Shown: positions 58,316-64,000 of the stretch, piece by piece
Numbering within the stretch: position 1 is the first letter of the stretch
Layout: each line of letters starts with the position of its first letter
DNA from: Variovorax gracilis
Lineage (GTDB): Bacteria > Pseudomonadota > Gammaproteobacteria > Burkholderiales > Burkholderiaceae_C
Assembly: GCF_030317115.1 (NCBI RefSeq)
Contig: NZ_JASZYF010000005.1
Location: 1-64,000, forward strand
Reading direction: 5' to 3'
DNA length: 64,000 nucleotides
Made by a program: the position numbers and the translations under genes
The notes under the pieces: model-generated
What the model was told of the DNA's origin: nothing
Database searches by the model: none
The model's input: only the letters and a program-made list of their open reading frames with translations

Positions 58316-59154
58316 GGTCGGGTTCCGGAAGGGACAGCGGTAGTGTCGGCCTCATCGGACGGTGCGTCCGCATCTGCGTCGACGGGAGAGGAGGATGGGA
58401 TATCAGTTGCAGCCGGCGAGTCGTTTTCAGGGTCGATCGCCACTTCGGCTCCAGTGCTTTCGGCTATGACCACGACGGTCTCGACGGCTTCGACAGCGTT
58501 GTCGGGCTCGGCGGCTTCATCGGCCACGGCGCCGGCTTCGGCAGGCACCGCCTCGGGTTCGGCCGCGATGTCTTCGATCGGCAGCGCCGGCTGGTCCGCG
58601 CCTGCGGCACGATCGAGCGCGTCGATCAAGGCGCCCTGCTGCGACGGCGATTCGATCACCGGCAACTGGTCGAGCGAAGCCAGGCCCAGATCGTCGAGAA
58701 ACTGGCGGGTGGTCGCGTACAGCGCCGGGCGGCCGACCGTTTCGCGGTGGCCAATGACCTCCACCCAGTTGCGGTCTTCGAGCTGCTTGAGGATCAGCGA
58801 ATTGATGGTGACTCCACGGATGTCCTCCATGTCGCCCCGCGTGACCGGTTGCCGATAGGCAATGATCGCCAGCGTTTCAAGGGCTGCGCGCGTGTAGCGC
58901 GGCGGCTTCTCGGGGTGCAGGCGGTCCAGATGGTCGCGAAGCTCGGGACGGCTCTGGAAACGCCAGCCGGACCCCACGCTCACGAGCTCCAGGCCGCGCT
59001 GCGACCAGTCTTCCTGCAATTCGAGCAACAGCGACTTGATCGTGTCCGCGCCCAGTTCGTCGTCGAACAGCACGCGCAGTTCGCGCACCGGCAAAGGCTG
59101 GGTCGAACAGATCAACGCGGTTTCGAGAATGCGCTTGGCATCCGCCGTATTCAT
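58312..59154 (-). CDS. scpB: Segregation and condensation protein ScpB
   Basis: 280 residues. Two winged-helix domains ([20 protein letters not shown] and [40 protein letters not shown]) make the SMC-ScpA-ScpB partner. The C-terminal 90 residues are acidic and low complexity. ATG 59154 ([10 protein letters not shown]) starts the conserved part. scpA is not adjacent in the window. It overlaps rluB by 4 bases. Confidence 0.93.
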   Translation of the reverse strand: MNTADAKRILETALICSTQPLPVRELRVLFDDELGADTIKSLLLELQEDWSQRGLELVSVGSGWRFQSRPELRDHLDRLHPEKPPRYTRAALETLAIIAYRQPVTRGDMEDIRGVTINSLILKQLEDRNWVEVIGHRETVGRPALYATTRQFLDDLGLASLDQLPVIESPSQQGALIDALDRAAGADQPALPIEDIAAEPEAVPAEAGAVADEAAEPDNAVEAVETVVVIAESTGAEVAIDPENDSPAATDIPSSSPVDADADAPSDEADTTAVPSGTRP

Positions 59155-59282
59155 GGTTCGCGTTATCCCGGAAAAGGCGTCTCGGGGACGCTTGATCAGA
59201 TGGATGAAAGGAGGGCGCTGCAGGCACGCGGCGAATGCAACGCGAGGCCGGCATCGGATGGCCGGCGCGGCCCTCGGGACCG

Positions 59283-60308
59283 TCAGGCGCGATTGTAATC
59301 CAGCCCCCACTCGGAAAAACCCTGAGCGAGATCGGCCGGCGGCGGCGACTGGAACGCCATCGGCTGCCCAGTGATCGGATGCGCGAATCCGAGCCTGAAA
59401 GCGTGCAGCGCCTGACGCGTGAGGCCGGCCGCGTTGGCGCCTCCGTAGAGGGCATCGCCGACCAGAGGGTGGCCGATCGACGCCATGTGCACCCGAATCT
59501 GATGGGTCCGCCCCGTTTCCAGCGTGCAGCGGACTGCGCAGCCCAGGTCGTTGGTGTCGAGCGCCTCGACCAGCGTGCGCGCCGGCTTGCCGGAATGGCG
59601 CTCCAGATCGACCACCGCCATGCGCAGGCGATTGCGTGGATCGCGGCCGATCGCCGTGTCCACATGCCGCGCGATGGCGCCTTGCCAGGTGCGGTGGGCG
59701 AGCGCGAGGTACTGGCGCTTGACTTCGCGCGCCGCGATCAGTGCCACGAGCGCGTCCATCGCTGCACGGCTTCGTGCCACGACCATCAGGCCGCTGGTGT
59801 CGCGGTCGAGCCGATGCACGATGCCGGCGCGCGGCAGCAGCGCCGCCCGCGGGTCGAGCGCAAGCAGCCCGTTCAGCAAGGTTCCGCTCCAGTTGCCCGG
59901 TGCTGGATGCACGACCAGGCCCACCGGCTTGTCGATGACGCGCAGATGTTCGTCTTCGTGCAGCACGTTGATTGCCATCGTCTCCGGCCGGAATGCCTGG
60001 CTCTGCGGCGTCGGCCGAAGCTCGATGCGCCCGGCTTGGCCAGCGTGAACCGTGGCCGAGGTCTTGGTGACCACCCTTCCCTGCAGTTCGACGGTGCCGG
60101 CATCGATGAGTTGCTGAAGGTAACTGCGCGAGAACTCGGGCACCAATGCGGCGAGCGCCCGGTCCAAGCGCTGGCCGTGTTGGGCTTCGCCGATCAGGAA
60201 GGTGCGAATTTCGCTGGCATCGGACAGCTCCGCACCCTCGTCGTGGTCAGCCGCCTCCGGGGTATTGCCCGAGGGGTCGGCCGATATAATTGAGGGCAAC
60301 TGTTTCAC
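59283..60308 (-). CDS. rluD: 23S rRNA pseudouridine synthase RluD, GTG start
   Basis: 341 residues. An S4 domain ([20 protein letters not shown], about 51-70) and the RluA-type catalytic domain with nucleophile Asp in [18 protein letters not shown] (about 170). It modifies positions 1911, 1915 and 1917 of 23S rRNA, needed for 50S assembly. GTG 60308 has AAGG six bases upstream; an ATG at 60380 would run into bamD. Its start is 14 bases from the divergent bamD start. Confidence 0.95.
   Translation of the reverse strand: MKQLPSIISADPSGNTPEAADHDEGAELSDASEIRTFLIGEAQHGQRLDRALAALVPEFSRSYLQQLIDAGTVELQGRVVTKTSATVHAGQAGRIELRPTPQSQAFRPETMAINVLHEDEHLRVIDKPVGLVVHPAPGNWSGTLLNGLLALDPRAALLPRAGIVHRLDRDTSGLMVVARSRAAMDALVALIAAREVKRQYLALAHRTWQGAIARHVDTAIGRDPRNRLRMAVVDLERHSGKPARTLVEALDTNDLGCAVRCTLETGRTHQIRVHMASIGHPLVGDALYGGANAAGLTRQALHAFRLGFAHPITGQPMAFQSPPPADLAQGFSEWGLDYNRA
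60285..60290 (+). promoter_or_regulatory. Consensus -10 element for bamD inside rluD
   Basis: A perfect TATAAT on the plus strand, 33 bases before the bamD ATG, lies within the 5' codons of the divergent rluD. The best -35 match (TTGCCC, 60265-60270) has only a 14-base spacer. A transcript would start near 60297. Confidence 0.55.
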
Positions 60309-60322
60309 GAAAGCCTTATCTG

Positions 60323-61129
60323 ATGTTTCGCGCCAAATTATCGGTTGTCCCCGGCTGGCTGGCCCTTTGCGCGGCAGCATGGCTGGTGGCTGGCTGCTCG
60401 ACCCCGACCGACAAGACCGCGAACTGGAGTCCCAACCGCATCTACTCGGAAGCCAAGGACGAAGTGGACTCTGGCGCCTTCGACAAGGCCGTGCCGCTGT
60501 ACGAAAAGCTGGAAGGCCGCGCCGCCGGCACGCCGCTCGCGCAACAGGCGCAACTCGACAAGGCCTATGCCCAGTTCAAGGCAGGCGACAAGGTTCCGGC
60601 CGTCGCGACGCTCGATCGCTTCATGAAGCTGCACCCGGCCAGTCCGGCGATCGACTACGCGCTCTATCTCAAGGGCGTGATCAATTTCAACGACGACCTC
60701 GGCATGTTCGCGTTCATGACGCGCCAGGACCTGTCGGAGCGTGACCAGAAGGCCGCGAAGGAATCCTTCGAGGCGTTCAAGGAACTGGTGACCCGCTTCC
60801 CCGAATCGCGCTACACCCCCGATGCCCGCCAGCGGATGAACTACATCGTCAACTCGTTGGCGCAGTACGAAGTTCACGTGGCCCGCTACTACTACAACCG
60901 TGGCGCCTACCTGGCTGCCATCAACCGTGCGCAGCAGGCCCTGGCGGACTACCGCGAAGTTCCGGCGCTCGAAGAGGCGCTCTACATCATGTACATGTCC
61001 TACGACAAGCTGGGCCTCAACGACCTGCGCGACGACACCCAGCGTGTGCTGACCACCAACTACCCGAAGAGCGAGTATCTGACGCGCGGCTTCCGGGCCA
61101 AGGACGATCCTTGGTGGAAGCTCTGGTAG
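60323..61129 (+). CDS. bamD: Outer membrane assembly lipoprotein BamD
   Basis: 268 residues. The signal ends at WLVAGCSTPTD. TPR helices follow: NRIYSEAKDEVDSGAFDKAV, AQLDKAYAQFKAGDKVPAVA, FEAFKELVTRFPESRYTPDA and VARYYYNRGAYLAAINRAQQ, the last two highly conserved. BamD is the essential partner of BamA in beta-barrel insertion. It is divergent from rluD in the arrangement conserved in betaproteobacteria and convergent with the helicase gene. Confidence 0.96.
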   Translation: MFRAKLSVVPGWLALCAAAWLVAGCSTPTDKTANWSPNRIYSEAKDEVDSGAFDKAVPLYEKLEGRAAGTPLAQQAQLDKAYAQFKAGDKVPAVATLDRFMKLHPASPAIDYALYLKGVINFNDDLGMFAFMTRQDLSERDQKAAKESFEAFKELVTRFPESRYTPDARQRMNYIVNSLAQYEVHVARYYYNRGAYLAAINRAQQALADYREVPALEEALYIMYMSYDKLGLNDLRDDTQRVLTTNYPKSEYLTRGFRAKDDPWWKLW

Positions 61130-61186
61130 CAGGCACTCCCCCGCTTTTCACTTCACTTTGCCTTGGGGCGGCCCGATGGCGGCCGC

Positions 61187-63211
61187 CTACTCCTCGTCTG
61201 ATGACCGCGCGCCTTCACCCAGTTCGGCGACAGCGGCATCGAACTCTGTTTCAGTCTCGATCCTGCGCATGGGCGGCAATGCGGCGAGCAGGCGGCGGCC
61301 GTAGCCCATGGCGACGAGGCGCGTGTCGCAGATCACCAGCACGCCCATGTCGCTCTCCCGCCGGATCAGCCGGCCAGCGCCCTGCTTGAGCGCCACGGCG
61401 GCCTCGGGCAACGAATAGTCGCTGAAGGAACTGCGCCCCTGCGATTCGAGGCGCTGGGAGCGCGCTTCCACCAACGGATCGTTGGGCGGCGGAAAGGGCA
61501 GCTTGTCGATCACGACCAATTGCAATGCATCTCCGGGCGCATCGAAGCCCTCCCAGAATGAGGCGGATGCGACCAGGACACAGCCGGCACGCCCTTCGAC
61601 TGCGCCCTCGCGAAAGCGATCCATCAGGACGCGCTTGGGCAATTCGCCCTGTACCAGCACTTCCGGGCGCTGAACGGGTTCCAGGCGATCGAATTCCTGC
61701 CGCATGGCATCACCGATCGTCCGCAGCGCGCGCAGCGTCGTCGTGAGGACGAGCGTGCGGCCACCGAGGACACCGGCACCGCGGGCGGCGAGCTGTGCCA
61801 CCCGCTGGCTGTGCGCCGGGTCGTTGGGCTTGGGGAACACGCGCGGTACGTAGAGCGCCGCCTGGCGTGCGTAGTCGAACGGACTCTGTACACGCAACAC
61901 CTCGGCATCGTCGAGGCCACAGGGCTCCGTGAACCAACGCAGCCGGGGATCGTCCCCGAGGGTGGCCGACGTGAAGACCCAAGCCCGCCCCTCCTCTTCC
62001 TCGTTGTCAGCGTCGGACTTGAGGACCCGTGTCCGCACCGCCTCGGCGATGTCGAGTGGCGACTCGATCAATCTCAGCTGCGTGCCCACGTCCACCCAGC
62101 GCACCGATCCGGTGGGACAGGCCTCGGCAAAGCGCCTTGCACGATCCGACAGCTGCTGCGCACGATCATGAAGGCGAACGAAATCGGGCGACAGCTCACT
62201 CACGGTGTCGAGCCCCCTCGCGGCTTCCGCGAAAGCCTGCTGCAGTTCATCGAGCGCGACCTGCCAGGCATCCGGTGCGACGCCTTCCGGTGACGCACCG
62301 GCCCAGCGCAACTTTGCGCCTGGGTATTGCTTGCCCACCGACAACCTCAGTTCGCGTGCACCGCGCTCGACCCCTGCCACCAGTTGCTGCCAGTCCACCA
62401 GGCCCCGCGCATGCTGCAGTCCCGCTGCCAGCAGGTCGCGGGCAAAGTCCAAGGCTTGTCCGCTGCCAAGCTGGACGCCGAGGAACTGCACACCGGTCTC
62501 GTTGAGTTGATGCGCTTCGTCGAATACCACGACCCGCACGGTCGGCAGCAGCTCTGCCATGCCGGATTCGCGCACCGCAAGGTCGGCGAAGAACAGGTGG
62601 TGATTGATGACCACCACGTCCGCTGCCATCGCTTCGCGTCGCGCGAGGTTGACGTGGCATGGCTTGAACTGCGGGCACTGCGCTCCAAGGCAGTTCTCGC
62701 GCGTGGAGGTCACCAGGGGGATGAGCGGCGAGCGCTCGTCCAATCCGGGCAACTCGGCCAGATCGCCCGTGCGCGTCGCCTTGGACCATTGCTCGATCTT
62801 CGCAAGCGTGCGCAGCGTGCCCCGTTCGGGCAGAGAGGCGTCGTGCCGCGCCTGATCGAGGCGGTGCAGGCATACGTAGCTGGCCCGCCCCTTGAGCAAT
62901 GCGGTCCGCACGGGCAATCCCAGTGCAGTGACCAGCCGGGGCAGGTCGCGGCCGAAGAGCTGGTCCTGCAGCGTCTTGGTCGCGGTCGACAACAGCACGC
63001 GCTCCCCGCTCAGCAGGGCCGGCACGAGGTAGGAAAAGGTCTTTCCGACGCCGGTCCCGGCCTCGACCACGAGCACGCCGCCCTGGTCGATGGTGCGCGC
63101 GACTGCCAGGGCCATCTGCGTCTGGCCTTCGCGTTCGCGGAACTGCTCGGCGGCATGGGAAAGCACACCGTCCTGCGCGAAGGCCTCGCGCACCTCTTGT
63201 TCGATGGACAT
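61187..63211 (-). CDS. DinG/YoaA-type ATP-dependent DNA helicase
   Basis: 674 residues, XPD-like superfamily 2. Walker A VEAGTGVGKTFSYLVP (about 49-64), iron-sulfur cysteines in YVCLHR (about 112) and NCLGAQCPQFKPCH (about 171-183), DEAH box VVFDEAHQLNE (about 228) and late motifs LVASASFWEGFDAPG and QGAGRLIRRESDMGV. It unwinds damaged or R-loop DNA in repair. Its ATG overlaps the upstream DUF465 stop by one base (TGATG). YoaA versus DinG is not resolved. Confidence 0.92.
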   Translation of the reverse strand: MSIEQEVREAFAQDGVLSHAAEQFREREGQTQMALAVARTIDQGGVLVVEAGTGVGKTFSYLVPALLSGERVLLSTATKTLQDQLFGRDLPRLVTALGLPVRTALLKGRASYVCLHRLDQARHDASLPERGTLRTLAKIEQWSKATRTGDLAELPGLDERSPLIPLVTSTRENCLGAQCPQFKPCHVNLARREAMAADVVVINHHLFFADLAVRESGMAELLPTVRVVVFDEAHQLNETGVQFLGVQLGSGQALDFARDLLAAGLQHARGLVDWQQLVAGVERGARELRLSVGKQYPGAKLRWAGASPEGVAPDAWQVALDELQQAFAEAARGLDTVSELSPDFVRLHDRAQQLSDRARRFAEACPTGSVRWVDVGTQLRLIESPLDIAEAVRTRVLKSDADNEEEEGRAWVFTSATLGDDPRLRWFTEPCGLDDAEVLRVQSPFDYARQAALYVPRVFPKPNDPAHSQRVAQLAARGAGVLGGRTLVLTTTLRALRTIGDAMRQEFDRLEPVQRPEVLVQGELPKRVLMDRFREGAVEGRAGCVLVASASFWEGFDAPGDALQLVVIDKLPFPPPNDPLVEARSQRLESQGRSSFSDYSLPEAAVALKQGAGRLIRRESDMGVLVICDTRLVAMGYGRRLLAALPPMRRIETETEFDAAVAELGEGARSSDEE

Positions 63212-63414
63212 CAGGCGGGCTCTTGCGGGTCGAGCAGGCGTTCGAGGCGTGCGATCTCGTCGCGCAGTCCGAGGCGCCGCTTTTTCAGCCGCCGCAGAAG
63301 CAGTTCATCGACCGGGACGACGTCGCCCAGCCGGTCGATCGTGGCGTCGAGGTCCGCATGCTGGATCCGGAGCTCGATCAGCTGGCGAGAAATGGAGTGA
63401 AGATTGGAGTCCAA
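63211..63414 (-). CDS. DUF465 (YdcH-like) small coiled-coil protein
   Basis: 67 residues, almost entirely helical with charged heptads (RQLIELRIQHADLDATIDRL, LLLRRLKKRRLGLRDEIARL), matching DUF465. Role unknown. Its stop codon overlaps the helicase start, so the two are coupled. It is divergent from the PP2C gene, and the 126 bases between should hold both promoters. Confidence 0.85.
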   Translation of the reverse strand: MDSNLHSISRQLIELRIQHADLDATIDRLGDVVPVDELLLRRLKKRRLGLRDEIARLERLLDPQEPA

Positions 63415-63540
63415 CGGGGGCAGTGTGAAATTCGACGCAACGCTGCTTCGGCCGCAGCTTGTTGTTCACTCGATAATACGTCTTCGTCTACCTTTCACGA
63501 CACTCATGAAAGACCGCGCCATCGGCGCATCTGCGCCCAC

Positions 63541-64000
63541 ATGACCCGAGGCTTTCGACTCGCCGCTGCGACCGGTCTCCACAAGGGAGACCGCCCCTAC
63601 CAGCAGGACCAGGTCCTGATCATGTCCCACCCTCGCGCGCCGGGGTGCGTGCTTGGCGTCGTCGCCGACGGCATGGGCGGGCGCAGTGGCGGTCGCAAGG
63701 CGTCCGACCAGGTCCTGATGACGGCACGCCAGCTTTTCTCGCGCTACAAGCCGGGTCGCGATGAGGCCGTGGCCATGCTCCGGCACCTGCTGGAAGACGC
63801 CCACACCGTAATCAAGCTCACGGCGGTCTCCAGCGAGCAGGAACCGCACAGCACGCTGGCCGCCTTCCTCATGAACCCCGAGGGCGACTGCGCCTGGATT
63901 CACGCCGGCGACTCGCGGATCTATCACTTCCACAACGGCAGCCTCGTCAAGCGCACCAAGGATCACTCCTACGTGCAGGTGCTGGTCGATCGCGGCGAAA
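63541..64000 (+). CDS. PP2C-type serine/threonine phosphatase, 5' part (runs off the window)
   Basis: 153 residues visible, no stop. PP2C metal and catalytic motifs are in order: GDRPYQQDQV, VVADGMGGRSGG (metal Asp and Gly), WIHAGDSRIYHF and KDHSYVQVLVD. It dephosphorylates Ser/Thr phosphoproteins and often pairs with Hanks kinases and FHA proteins. ATG 63541 lies within the stop of a 12-codon reading frame that starts at 63506 (ATGA), which might be a short leader. The rest of the gene is outside. Confidence 0.9.
   Translation, partial: MTRGFRLAAATGLHKGDRPYQQDQVLIMSHPRAPGCVLGVVADGMGGRSGGRKASDQVLMTARQLFSRYKPGRDEAVAMLRHLLEDAHTVIKLTAVSSEQEPHSTLAAFLMNPEGDCAWIHAGDSRIYHFHNGSLVKRTKDHSYVQVLVDRGE

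Noticed and set aside
56534-58858. 774-codon plus-strand frame over rluB and scpB
   Set aside because: Low-complexity complement of the rluB tails; the minus strand carries intact catalytic motifs.
61130-61186. GCGGCC...GGCCGC hairpin between bamD and the helicase gene as a terminator
   Set aside because: Only 6 bp, no T-tract on either strand; termination there may be Rho dependent.

Overview
This is one chromosomal window of high-GC DNA from a betaproteobacterium of the order Burkholderiales, most likely family Comamonadaceae (Variovorax/Acidovorax-like). The inference rests on the conserved core block ndk-rlmN-pilW-rodZ-ispG-hisS-yfgM-bamB-der-hfq-hflX-hflK-hflC-DUF2065-hisZ-purA, on a TTT/Bug-type solute receptor, and on a TadA joined to an alpha/beta-hydrolase segment. 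I see no tRNA, rRNA, CRISPR array, insertion sequence or prophage. Nearly all of the window is protein coding.

Left part (1-21,600) is accessory metabolism and signalling. It opens with a BadH-like alicyclic-acid dehydrogenase facing a MarR regulator. Next come a small membrane protein, a DsbA-family oxidoreductase and an adenylate cyclase with a C-terminal FHA domain. A tightly coupled four-gene minus-strand run follows: a PaiB-like FMN protein, a tiny membrane protein, TadA-hydrolase and LD-carboxypeptidase. Beside it lie a HbpS-like protein, a frameshifted ankyrin gene and a FixJ-type two-component pair, which is divergent from a GH3 beta-glucosidase lipoprotein. DUF72, flavin reductase, an aconitase-family enzyme with an N-terminal swivel domain, UspA, an exported hypothetical and a YgiQ radical-SAM protein complete this part.

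Middle part (21,600-40,000) holds a MarR-GNAT fusion and a catabolic cassette (class II aldolase, Bug receptor, 2-hydroxyacid dehydrogenase). It also holds a ModA-like lipoprotein, 3-hydroxybutyrate dehydrogenase with a patatin phospholipase, a CHRD lipoprotein, DUF924 and BrkB. A split chromate transporter, an aldo/keto reductase, a lactonase-like amidohydrolase, rlmB, the divergent ybbA/tesA pair, metC, an AraC regulator and a VOC protein follow.

Right part (40,000-64,000) is the conserved housekeeping block, almost all on the minus strand with many stop/start overlaps. It serves purine and histidine synthesis, FtsH control (HflKC), RNA regulation (Hfq), ribosome assembly (Der, RlmN, RluB, RluD), outer-membrane assembly (BamB, BamD), cell shape and pili (RodZ, PilW), isoprenoids (IspG) and chromosome segregation (ScpB). 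A DinG-like helicase, a DUF465 protein and the 5' part of a PP2C phosphatase end the window.

I did not find a clearly new defence or biosynthetic system. The items that best repay a second look are the degenerate TadA-hydrolase fusion, the small-large aconitase of unknown substrate, the FHA-cyclase, the inverted repeat between the FixJ regulator and hbpS, and the unusual start codons and terminator around hfq/hflX.
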